Shown: piece by piece, positions 8,728 through 15,630 of the stretch
How the letters are laid out: each line of letters begins with the position of its first letter
Position numbering within the stretch: position 1 is the stretch's first letter
Assembly: GCA_910587705.1 (NCBI GenBank)
Contig: CAJUMX010000005.1
Span: 120,773-184,772, forward strand
DNA length: 64,000 nt
Direction of reading: 5' to 3'
Source of the DNA: an uncultured Oscillibacter sp.
GTDB lineage: Bacteria > Bacillota > Clostridia > Oscillospirales > Oscillospiraceae
Notes under the pieces: generated by a model
What the model was told of the DNA's origin: nothing
Database searches by the model: none
Seen by the model: the letters and a program-made list of their open reading frames with translations, nothing else
Made by a program: the position numbers and the translations under genes

Positions 8728-9813
8728 ATGGCGATACGGGTCACCTTCCTGATTGGCAACGGCTTTGACCTCAACCTGGACTTAAAAACAAGATATCAGG
8801 ATTTCTACCCCCATTATCTTTGGGACAACCGCTTTCGCACGGACGACCCAGACATCTTCCGATTCAAAGAGCTCTTACGCAATGGCAGTCAGTATCCCCA
8901 CTGGGCCGACTTTGAGCTGGCGCTGGGCCAACACACCAATACCCCTCCACTAAATACCGCGGTATCTCTCCGCAAGTGCCTTCAACACTTTAAGCGCTGC
9001 TTTGCCCAATATTTGCAGGACGAAGAAGCGCGCATCGACTATGATGCGTGCGGCAGAACGATGGCTCTTCAATTTCTGGAGGATATCCGCAACCATTTAG
9101 GCTATCTGGAACCCCGCTTTCGCAACAATATCCTAAATGCTCACTCGACGAGAGACCTGCGGCTGTATCGAATCTTGAACTTTAACTACACTACTGTCAT
9201 CGACCGGCTGTTTGGGTATCTGAAAGATGAAAATTTTGCGCCGCAGACACGCATACCCGTTATCCACATCCATGGAACCCATTCCGGAGGGATGATTCTC
9301 GGGGTAGACAATGCCGACCAGGTGGCAAATCCAACGCTCTTACCCAATGACCGCCAGCGGCGCATGGTTGTCAAGCCTCTTTTAAACCAGCAATCCGGTT
9401 ACGGCCACGACGAGGAGGCGCTCAGCGTTCTTGAGAACAGCAGCACCATCTGCATTTTCGGCATGTCCCTGGGAGAAACCGACGCCACCTGGTGGGGCCG
9501 TATTGGCCTGTGGCTAATGGCGAGTTCTTCCCATCATCTTTTGATTTTCTCCCGCGGAAGCAATTTGGATTCGTTTTTCCCAGAGGACATTTTGGATTAT
9601 CAAGACAATATTCGGGACCTGTTTTTCTCCAGGGCAAAGATTCCCCCAGAACACTACTCCATTCTCCAAGACCACGTACACATCGCAATTACCTCCAACA
9701 TCTTCAAGCTGGAGCCCGTAATGAAGGCTCCCCCTGCCGAAGCCCCCCTCCCGTCAGGCTTCATTCACGTTTCCCTTCCTACAACCATCCCTTCGAAAGG
9801 AGCGCCTCTATGA
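8728..9813 (+). CDS. AbiH-like phage abortive-infection family protein
   Basis: A 361-residue protein opening with FLIGNGFDLNLDLKTRYQDFY, the family-typical start of AbiH proteins (PF14253: hydrophobic strand, GNGFDL, then a YxDF motif). AbiH confers abortive infection against phages in Lactococcus; the mechanism is not settled. No signal peptide or membrane span is visible, so it is cytoplasmic. ATG 8728 has AAAGGAGG at 8712-8719; an earlier in-frame TTG lacks one. The gene is clearly AT-richer than its neighbours, with codons such as ATA, TTA and AGA, consistent with recent transfer. Its stop overlaps the mtnA start (ATGA), so it is translated together with a methionine-salvage gene, an odd pairing. 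Confidence 0.8.
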   Translation: MAIRVTFLIGNGFDLNLDLKTRYQDFYPHYLWDNRFRTDDPDIFRFKELLRNGSQYPHWADFELALGQHTNTPPLNTAVSLRKCLQHFKRCFAQYLQDEEARIDYDACGRTMALQFLEDIRNHLGYLEPRFRNNILNAHSTRDLRLYRILNFNYTTVIDRLFGYLKDENFAPQTRIPVIHIHGTHSGGMILGVDNADQVANPTLLPNDRQRRMVVKPLLNQQSGYGHDEEALSVLENSSTICIFGMSLGETDATWWGRIGLWLMASSSHHLLIFSRGSNLDSFFPEDILDYQDNIRDLFFSRAKIPPEHYSILQDHVHIAITSNIFKLEPVMKAPPAEAPLPSGFIHVSLPTTIPSKGAPL

Positions 9814-10880
9814 CCCATTCCCTGAAAACCGTCACCCACGCCCAGAACATCCGCTACGACAAGGCTGCCGAGGCCCTGTACATCATTGACCAGAGCCTCC
9901 TGCCCAATGAGGAGCGGGAAATCCGTCTCCAAACCGCAGAAGAAATGGTGGAGGCCATCCGGGCCCTTCGGGTCCGGGGCGCGCCTGCCATCGGCATCTG
10001 CGCCGCCTACTGTCTCTATGTTCTGGCCCGTTCCATCGACACGCCGGACCCCGCCGCTTTCCAGTCCCGTCTCCAAGCGTACTCCGCCCAGCTCAACGCC
10101 TCCCGCCCCACAGCGGTGAACCTCAGCTGGGCCCTGGGGGAAATGGAGCAAACCGCCGCCGCCCATCTGGCGGACCCCCGCCCCGTCCTGCTGGAGGCCC
10201 TGTACCAAAGGGCGGTAGACATCCACCAGGACGACATCGCCAAATGCCAGGCCATCTCCGAATACGGCCTCAGCCTTTTGAAGGAGGGCGACGGCGTACT
10301 CACCCACTGCAACGCCGGCCCCCTGGCCACCTCCCGCTACGGCACCGCCCAGGGGCCCTTTCTCCTGGCGGCGGAGCGGGGCATACACCTCCACGTCTAT
10401 GCCGACGAAACCCGTCCCCTCCTCCAGGGAGCCCGCCTCACCAGCTATGAGCTCCACCGGGCTGGAGTGGACGTGACCTTAATCTGCGACAATATGGCCT
10501 CCATGGTCATGAAAAACGGCTGGGTTCAGGCCTGCTTTGTAGGCTGTGACCGGGTGGCCGCCAACGGGGACACGGCCAACAAAATCGGAACCAGCGGCGT
10601 GGCCATTCTGGCCAAGCACTACGGCATCCCCGTCTACGTCCTGGGCCCCACCAGCACCATTGACTTAAGCTGCTCCGACGGGGATCACATTCCCATTGAG
10701 CTCCGGGACCCGGAGGAAATCAAGACCCTCTGGTACGAAAAGCCCATGGCTCTGCCGGGCGTCAAGTGCTACAATCCCTCCTTCGACGTGACGGACCACC
10801 ACCTCATCGCCGGCATCGTCACAGAAAAGGGCATCTGCCGCCCCCCCTATACCGAGAGCCTGGCGGCCCTCTTCCGTTGA
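9810..10880 (+). CDS. mtnA: S-methyl-5-thioribose-1-phosphate isomerase
   Basis: A 356-residue enzyme that isomerises methylthioribose-1-phosphate (or 5-deoxyribose-1-phosphate in the DHAP shunt) to the ribulose form. The family marks are visible: RVRGAPAIGI (about 50-60), the catalytic-Cys segment THCNAGPLAT (Cys near 161) and the catalytic-Asp segment GCDRVAANGDTANKIGT (about 240-256). Length matches the family. GAAAGGAG sits eight bases before the ATG, which overlaps the abiH-like stop. No methylthioadenosine nucleosidase, kinase or aldolase gene is adjacent; the nucleoside phosphorylase at 19.3 kb is too distant to claim a link. Confidence 0.95.
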   Translation: MTHSLKTVTHAQNIRYDKAAEALYIIDQSLLPNEEREIRLQTAEEMVEAIRALRVRGAPAIGICAAYCLYVLARSIDTPDPAAFQSRLQAYSAQLNASRPTAVNLSWALGEMEQTAAAHLADPRPVLLEALYQRAVDIHQDDIAKCQAISEYGLSLLKEGDGVLTHCNAGPLATSRYGTAQGPFLLAAERGIHLHVYADETRPLLQGARLTSYELHRAGVDVTLICDNMASMVMKNGWVQACFVGCDRVAANGDTANKIGTSGVAILAKHYGIPVYVLGPTSTIDLSCSDGDHIPIELRDPEEIKTLWYEKPMALPGVKCYNPSFDVTDHHLIAGIVTEKGICRPPYTESLAALFR

Positions 10881-10895
10881 GGGGAGGCGGCGACC

Positions 10896-11882
10896 ATGGT
10901 TCAAATCTTCGGCACCCTGGGCCCCGCCTGCTCCGACACCGAAACCCTGACCCGGCTCTTTGCCGCCGGGATGACCGGCGTGCGGCTAAACCTCTCCCAC
11001 GTGGGTCTCGACGGTGCGGCGGAGCAAATCGAGCATCTCCACGCCGCCGCCCGGAGCCGCGGCGTCACACCCCAGCTCCTCATTGACATGCAGGGCCCGG
11101 AGCTCCGGGTGGGCGCGCTTCCAGCCCCCTTGGAGCTGGCGGACGGAGCCTCTGTCCGCCTGGGAAGGGACATCCCCCTGCCCGCCGCTGTCCTGCCACA
11201 TTTAACTCCCGGGCAGCCGGTGCTGCTGGACGACGGGAAGCTCCTCCTCCAGGTCACGGAGACACTGCCGGACGGGGCCCGGGCCCGGGTGGAACGGGGC
11301 GGCGTGCTGCAAAGCCGGAAAAGCGCCGCTCTCCCCGGTGTGGACATCCATCTCCCTGCCATGACGGACAGCGACCTGGAAAATCTCCGCGCCGCGAAGA
11401 ACTACGGCATCACGGGGGTCATGCAACCCTTTGTCCGGGGCCGGGAGGACCTGGAGACCGTCCGGGGAGCCCTGAACGCCGCCGGGGGACCGGGCATCCG
11501 GCTCTTCGCCAAGATTGAAAATCGGGAAGGCGTGGAAAAGCTGGCGGAGCTGCTTTTCGCAGCGGACGAAATCGTCATCGCCCGGGGAGACCTGGGAAAT
11601 TCCGGCCCCCTCTGGGAGCTCCCGGCCCTGCAAAAGCGCATCGCCGCCACCTGCCGGGAGGCGGGGCAGCCCTTCATGGTGGTAACCCAGATGCTGGCCT
11701 CCATGGAGCAGCATCCCGTCCCCACCCGGGCGGAGGTCAGCGACATCTTCAACGCCGTGCTGGACGGCGCAGCCTCCGTCATGGTCACCGGGGAGACCGC
11801 CGTAGGGAAGCACCCAGTGGAGGCCATGCAGTATCTGGTCCATACGGTCCATGAGGCGGAGCGCTATCTGCAAGCCCCATGA
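10896..11882 (+). CDS. Pyruvate kinase-like protein, catalytic barrel only
   Basis: A 328-residue relative of pyruvate kinase. It keeps TLGPAC (near residue 6), RLNLSH (about 30), KIENREGVE, VIARGDLG, VVTQMLASM and MVTGETAVGKHPVEAM, which form the phosphoenolpyruvate/metal site. It ends where the barrel ends, so the C-terminal regulatory domain of true pyruvate kinases (about 470-590 residues) is absent, and the DTKGPE element reads DMQGPE, replacing a conserved Lys. It starts 15 bases after mtnA with its own GGGGAGG site, so the two are co-transcribed. It may be a divergent kinase or a pyruvate/enolate lyase acting on a sugar phosphate; I cannot decide which. Confidence 0.75.
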   Translation: MVQIFGTLGPACSDTETLTRLFAAGMTGVRLNLSHVGLDGAAEQIEHLHAAARSRGVTPQLLIDMQGPELRVGALPAPLELADGASVRLGRDIPLPAAVLPHLTPGQPVLLDDGKLLLQVTETLPDGARARVERGGVLQSRKSAALPGVDIHLPAMTDSDLENLRAAKNYGITGVMQPFVRGREDLETVRGALNAAGGPGIRLFAKIENREGVEKLAELLFAADEIVIARGDLGNSGPLWELPALQKRIAATCREAGQPFMVVTQMLASMEQHPVPTRAEVSDIFNAVLDGAASVMVTGETAVGKHPVEAMQYLVHTVHEAERYLQAP

Positions 11883-11891
11883 GCCTGCCAA

Positions 11892-11920
11892 AAAGCGCCC
11901 GACAATTCGTCGGGCGCTTT
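11892..11920 (+). terminator. Terminator of the abiH-mtnA-PK-like operon
   Basis: A 12 bp stem AAAGCGCCCGAC / GTCGGGCGCTTT with a 5-base loop, starting 10 bases after the stop codon. The T-run is part of the stem. Confidence 0.85.
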
Positions 11921-11984
11921 CCTATGAAGTTACGCACAATTCGCCACATTCTCGGCTTTCCCCGCCGCTTAGTGGCATAGACTA

Positions 11985-12089
11985 TCATCCGCAGTCGATA
12001 TCATCCGCTTCAAAGCTTTGGTAGTAGGACACAAAAGCTTCCACCAGTTCTTCCTGCGGTCGAAGCAGCTCCGTATTTCGCCCTTTCAA
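11985..12089 (-). CDS. Possible 34-residue ORF or gene remnant
   Basis: Twenty bases after the exonuclease stop, a frame starting at TTG reads LKGRNTELLRPQEELVEAF and continues to ADDIDCG before TGA. The composition looks protein-like (charged, amphipathic), but there is only a weak AAGGTG site, and no family is recognised. It could be the decayed end of a larger gene. TATCATCCGC is directly repeated at its 3' end (11983-12008). The rest of 11921-12109 shows nothing further. Confidence 0.2.
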   Translation of the reverse strand: MKGRNTELLRPQEELVEAFVSYYQSFEADDIDCG

Positions 12090-12109
12090 ATTTTGTCATT
12101 GCCAGCACC

Positions 12110-12784
12110 TTATTTCCGCTCATACAGCGGCCTTCCCCGGTCATAGGGCTGGGGGCGATAGGTGACGGAGGAAATCCTTCGTCCCGAAACTCCGTATTTT
12201 GGATGAGACCCAAAGAGGTCGATATACTCTTCTAAATCGTCTCGCTCCTCCGCCATGGCCTCCAGCACCCATGCCGCTGCCCGGGCGTCGTCAATGGCCC
12301 GGTGGCTGTTCACCGCCTTGTCCTCCAGCTGATAGGCAGCGATGGCATTTTCCAGCTTGTGGGGGTAGTCCCGCCGGTCCCGGTACACCGTCAGCGCGTC
12401 CAAAAACCGGGGCTTTTTCAGTATCTCCGCCAATCCCCAGGGTCGAAGCAGGCCATAGAGAAAATTCAGATCAAACTGGGCGTTGTAGGCCACAAGCAGC
12501 GGCCGCTCCGCCCCCTCCAGAAGGTCCGCGAAGGCCCGGGCGGCCTCTTCGTCTCCCACGCCCTCGGTCTCCAGTTGCTCCTCTGTGATGCCGGTCAGGT
12601 TTGTAATAAACGGGTCCAGCCGCCGCCCCTCCGGCAGACGGATGAAGAGGTCCATGCCTCCGGTTTCCGCGCCATTCTCCAGGGTTACCGCGCCGATTTC
12701 GATAATCCGGTCCTTTTCATAATCAACACCGGTGGTCTCCGTATCAAAAATCACCATCCGGTCAAACCGCTCCCATAGTCTCAT
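12110..12784 (-). CDS. DnaQ-like 3'-5' exonuclease
   Basis: A 224-residue DEDDh exonuclease: ExoI VIFDTETTG near residue 10, ExoII AYNAQFDLNFLYG near 100, and ExoIII with HRAIDDARAAAWV near 155. Such stand-alone proteins resemble the epsilon proofreading subunit or the exonuclease part of PolC, but this one has no polymerase or helicase domain. Its start overlaps the stop of the upstream nuclease gene (ATGA), so two nucleases are made from one message. No strong terminator is visible downstream. Confidence 0.88.
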   Translation of the reverse strand: MRLWERFDRMVIFDTETTGVDYEKDRIIEIGAVTLENGAETGGMDLFIRLPEGRRLDPFITNLTGITEEQLETEGVGDEEAARAFADLLEGAERPLLVAYNAQFDLNFLYGLLRPWGLAEILKKPRFLDALTVYRDRRDYPHKLENAIAAYQLEDKAVNSHRAIDDARAAAWVLEAMAEERDDLEEYIDLFGSHPKYGVSGRRISSVTYRPQPYDRGRPLYERK

Positions 12785-13494
12785 GCCGCGTCCTCCTCCA
12801 GCCGGCTCTCCCCGGTGGCGTAGTCGATGACCACCCCGGGCTGAACGTTATAGGCGAAGATGTTGAAGCACACGCCGTCCCCGGCGTCCTCTACGGAATA
12901 TGCCTCCATCTGCACTCCCCGGGCCACCAGCTCCGTGCCCACAAACACCGGAGTCACCCGGAAGAGCACATGGTTGTCCGTCCGCTGAACATAGTCCGCC
13001 ACGTCATTTTCAAAGGGCAGCATGCCGGTGACGTTCAGATACCGGGTGCCGGTAATCAGGTTTTTCTCGTTGGCGTTCTCCCCCGCCAGCTGGAAGCCGA
13101 TGAGGTGACAGCGGTTATAGAGGTACTTCCCGTCCACGCAGTCGTACTTGGCGGAGACCCAGCCCGTGGGCTTCACGTTCCCGATGCTCTCCCGCTCCTC
13201 CGTGGGCATCAGCTCTGGGCAGATGTTGGCGTAGGCCACGCCGCAGCGGCCCAGGTAGTCCAGCTCGCTGTAGTCCTCAAAGGCCTCTAGGGTCATTTCC
13301 TCCTTGGTGAAGCCCGGCTGGTTGTCCTCCAGCTCCACATAGGCCGCGCCGCTCCATTCCGGGATGTCCTCCAGGGACACCGGCTCCGGCCGCAGGTACC
13401 ACTGGACCACCGCCGCCGCCACGCACAGGACCAACAGCACCGCCGCCTGCTTAGGGGTGAGCTGCTGTTTCGTCTTGCCTCTCCGCTTTGCCAT
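12781..13494 (-). CDS. Membrane-anchored DNA/RNA non-specific endonuclease
   Basis: A 237-residue protein with a basic N terminus, one membrane span at about residues 15-33 and an outside nuclease domain. NRCHLIGFQLAGEN followed by EKNLITGTRYLN is the active-site helix of the EndA/Spd-type beta-beta-alpha-metal nucleases: His is the general base and the Asn of GEN/EKN region binds metal. Relatives degrade extracellular DNA or nick DNA during uptake. AAGGAGG precedes the ATG. The gene is first in a two-gene operon with the DnaQ-like exonuclease and diverges from the deacetylase gene. Confidence 0.88.
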   Translation of the reverse strand: MAKRRGKTKQQLTPKQAAVLLVLCVAAAVVQWYLRPEPVSLEDIPEWSGAAYVELEDNQPGFTKEEMTLEAFEDYSELDYLGRCGVAYANICPELMPTEERESIGNVKPTGWVSAKYDCVDGKYLYNRCHLIGFQLAGENANEKNLITGTRYLNVTGMLPFENDVADYVQRTDNHVLFRVTPVFVGTELVARGVQMEAYSVEDAGDGVCFNIFAYNVQPGVVIDYATGESRLEEDAA

Positions 13495-13624
13495 ACCCTT
13501 CCTCCTTCAAGCGCAATAATTCGACACTCCAAATATAACATTTTTCGCCAGCTTTTTCAACCGATAATCCATCCGCCCCCGGACATGCTGAATGGTGACA
13601 ACATTTCAAAAACCGGAGGTGCCT

Positions 13625-14431
13625 ATGCTCCAGCGTATGCGAAACTTCTGTTTGCTCATGCTTCCCCTTCTCTTCCTGGCAGGGATGCTCTATCTCCAGG
13701 GAAAGTCCCTCCCCGCCGCCGCCCCCGCCGTCATCCCGGCCTCCGCCGACAATTGGGGCCTCTCCTTCCCCAAGGAGGGCCAATCCCCCGTGGGCAACGC
13801 CAGCGCGGAGGACCTGGCCCAGTACGACGCCTGGTTCCTGGGGGATACGTCCCAGAAGGTCATCTATCTGACCTTTGACTGCGGCTATGAGAACGGCTAT
13901 ACGGAACAAATCCTGGACGCCCTGAAAAAGCACAACGCCCCGGCGGCCTTCTTCGTGGTGGGCAACATGATCGAAACCGCCCCGGACATCATCTGCCGCA
14001 TGGCGGAGGAGGGCCACATCGTGGGCAACCACACCTTCCACCACCCGGACATGTCCGCCATTTCGGACCAGGCGGCCTTCCAGAAGGAGCTGGATAGCCT
14101 GGCGGACCTCTACCAGGAGACCACTGGGAAAGCGCTTCCCCATTTCTACCGCCCGCCCCAGGGGAAGTACAGTGAGGAAAATCTTAAGCAGGCCCAGGCC
14201 CTGGGCTACAAGACGGTGTTTTGGAGCCTGGCCTACGTGGACTGGTATGTAGACAATCAGCCCACGGCGGAACAGGCCTACGCCAAGCTCCTCCCCCGCA
14301 TCCACGACGGGGCCATTGTGCTTCTGCACTCCACGTCCAAAACCAACGCAGACATTCTGGACGAGCTTCTCACCAAATGGGAGGACATGGGCTATCACTT
14401 TGCCTCTCTGGAGGAGTTGCCACCGGCCTGA
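13625..14431 (+). CDS. PdaA-like polysaccharide (muramic delta-lactam) deacetylase
   Basis: A 268-residue exported NodB-fold deacetylase. Residues 6-25 form a signal/anchor segment; then a WGLSF...GNAS linker leads into YLTFDCGYENGYT (catalytic Asp and metal Asp), HTFHHPDM (metal His pair), FYRPPQGKYS and LLHSTSKTNAD. WGLSF, YDAWFLGDTSQKVIYLTFD and FWSLAYVDW match the PdaA group, which makes the muramic delta-lactam of spore cortex, so the organism is likely a spore former or descended from one. GGAGGT at 13615-13620 sets ATG 13625; an earlier GTG has no site. Confidence 0.87.
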   Translation: MLQRMRNFCLLMLPLLFLAGMLYLQGKSLPAAAPAVIPASADNWGLSFPKEGQSPVGNASAEDLAQYDAWFLGDTSQKVIYLTFDCGYENGYTEQILDALKKHNAPAAFFVVGNMIETAPDIICRMAEEGHIVGNHTFHHPDMSAISDQAAFQKELDSLADLYQETTGKALPHFYRPPQGKYSEENLKQAQALGYKTVFWSLAYVDWYVDNQPTAEQAYAKLLPRIHDGAIVLLHSTSKTNADILDELLTKWEDMGYHFASLEELPPA

Positions 14432-14438
14432 CTTCCCC

Positions 14439-14467
14439 TTGCAACTCCTGGAAAACTGGTATATAAT
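14439..14467 (+). promoter_or_regulatory. Sigma-A promoter for the beta-helix acyltransferase gene
   Basis: TTGCAA, 17 bp, TATAAT, beginning eight bases after the deacetylase stop. A small hairpin (CCGCC/GGCGG, about 14478-14495) lies in the 5' leader just before AGGAGG. Confidence 0.85.
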
Positions 14468-14513
14468 AACGCCAGACCGCCGCCCTTTTGGCGGTGAAAA
14501 CAGGAGGCGCGTT

Positions 14514-15176
14514 ATGAATCTAACCACTACGGCCCTGCTGGACCTCTCCCACACCCTGTCGGGGAACTACCTGTCCCAATTTCAATACCCCTGGGAGGCT
14601 CTGGACGGCATCAAGGAGCTGATTTTGCAGCTTGGCCCCACCCTGGACCCGGCGGAGTACGAGGAGCGGTCCCCTCACGTTTGGGTTCACAAGACCGCCT
14701 CGGTCGCTCCCACGGCCTTCCTGGGCGCGCCCTGCGTCATCGGCCCGGAGACGGAGGTCCGGCACTGCGCCTTCATCCGGGGCTCCGCCCTGGTGGGAGC
14801 GGGCTGTGTGGTGGGCAACTCCGTGGAACTGAAAAACGTCATCCTTTTTGACGGTGTGCAGACCCCCCATTATAACTACGTGGGAGACTCCATCCTGGGC
14901 TTCAAGAGCCACATGGGCGCGGGGTCCATCACCTCCAATGTCAAGTCCGACAAAACCCTGGTAGTGGTCCGAAACGGGGGAGAGCGCCTGGAGACGGGCC
15001 GGAAGAAGTTCGGGGCCATCCTGGGGGACCACGTGGAGGTGGGCTGCAACAGCGTGCTGAATCCCGGTACCATCATCGGCCGGGCCTCCAGGGTCTATCC
15101 CCTGTCCTCCGTCCGGGGGGCCGTCCCGCCGGACAGCATTTTCAAGGGACCCGGAACCGTCGTTCATCAGGATTGA
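14514..15176 (+). CDS. Left-handed beta-helix acyltransferase (GlmU C-terminal-like)
   Basis: A 220-residue protein with hexapeptide-repeat pattern throughout residues 55-215 (VHKTASVAPTAFLGAPCVIG and similar turns), as in LpxA/GlmU acetyltransferase domains. The internal HYNYVGDSILG and GAGSITSNVKSDK segments resemble the GlmU acetyltransferase active-site region (HxNYVGD, GAGT). No uridyltransferase domain is present, so it is probably a stand-alone sugar or sugar-nucleotide N-acetyltransferase. The ATG follows AGGAGG; a terminator closes the gene, and its own promoter makes it monocistronic. Confidence 0.82.
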   Translation: MNLTTTALLDLSHTLSGNYLSQFQYPWEALDGIKELILQLGPTLDPAEYEERSPHVWVHKTASVAPTAFLGAPCVIGPETEVRHCAFIRGSALVGAGCVVGNSVELKNVILFDGVQTPHYNYVGDSILGFKSHMGAGSITSNVKSDKTLVVVRNGGERLETGRKKFGAILGDHVEVGCNSVLNPGTIIGRASRVYPLSSVRGAVPPDSIFKGPGTVVHQD

Positions 15177-15193
15177 CCGCGCTCATACAAAAG

Positions 15194-15236
15194 CCCGGCA
15201 TGGGGGAAACTCCCTGTGCCGGGTTTTCTTTTCTTT
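15194..15236 (+). terminator. Terminator after the acyltransferase gene
   Basis: CCCGGCA / TGCCGGG stem with an inner GGGA/TCCC extension, followed by TTTTCTTTTCTTTTT. Confidence 0.88.
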
Positions 15237-15248
15237 TTAAATTCGGGC

Positions 15249-15298
15249 TTGACAAATACCCCCTGGGGGTATATGATGAAAATACCCCTAGGGGGTAT
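15249..15298 (+). promoter_or_regulatory. csoR-copA promoter with two CsoR operators
   Basis: TTGACA (15249-15254), 17 bp, TATGAT (15272-15277). Operator 1, ATACCCCCTGGGGGTAT (15256-15272), is a perfect palindrome filling the spacer; operator 2, ATACCCCTAGGGGGTAT (15282-15298), covers the transcription start. The centres are 26 bp apart. The G/C-tract palindromes fit CsoR-type copper operators, so apo-CsoR would block the promoter and Cu(I) would release it. Confidence 0.92.
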
Positions 15299-15320
15299 CT
15301 TAACAAAGGAGGCGTCCGCC

Positions 15321-15617
15321 ATGGAAACCTGCGACTGCCACAAAACCAAAGAGCGCTCCGAAGAGGAGGTCAAGCGGCTGGTGAATCGCCTGAACCGGGT
15401 GGAGGGCCAGATCCGAGGCATCCGGGGCATGGTGGAGCGCAGCGCCTACTGCCCCGACATCCTGGCCCAGGTAGCCGCCGCCAACGCTGCGCTGAACGCC
15501 TTTTCCAAGGAGCTGCTCAGCGAGCACATCCGCACCTGCGTCACCCGGGACATCCGGGAGGGAAAGGACGAGACGGTGGAGGAGCTGCTGTGCACCCTCC
15601 AGAAGCTGATGAAATAA
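15321..15617 (+). CDS. csoR: Copper-sensing transcriptional repressor CsoR
   Basis: A 98-residue all-helical repressor. RLNRVEGQIRGIRGMV (about 20-38) is the family core; the Cu(I) ligands of the C-H-C triad are present as Cys in AYCPDIL and His/Cys in SEHIRTC. An N-terminal CDCHK adds extra possible metal ligands. The ATG has AAGGAGG upstream and lies 23 bases after the second operator. copA follows 13 bases after the stop, so the repressor controls its own operon. Confidence 0.95.
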   Translation: METCDCHKTKERSEEEVKRLVNRLNRVEGQIRGIRGMVERSAYCPDILAQVAAANAALNAFSKELLSEHIRTCVTRDIREGKDETVEELLCTLQKLMK

Positions 15618-15630
15618 AGGAGGTTCTTTT

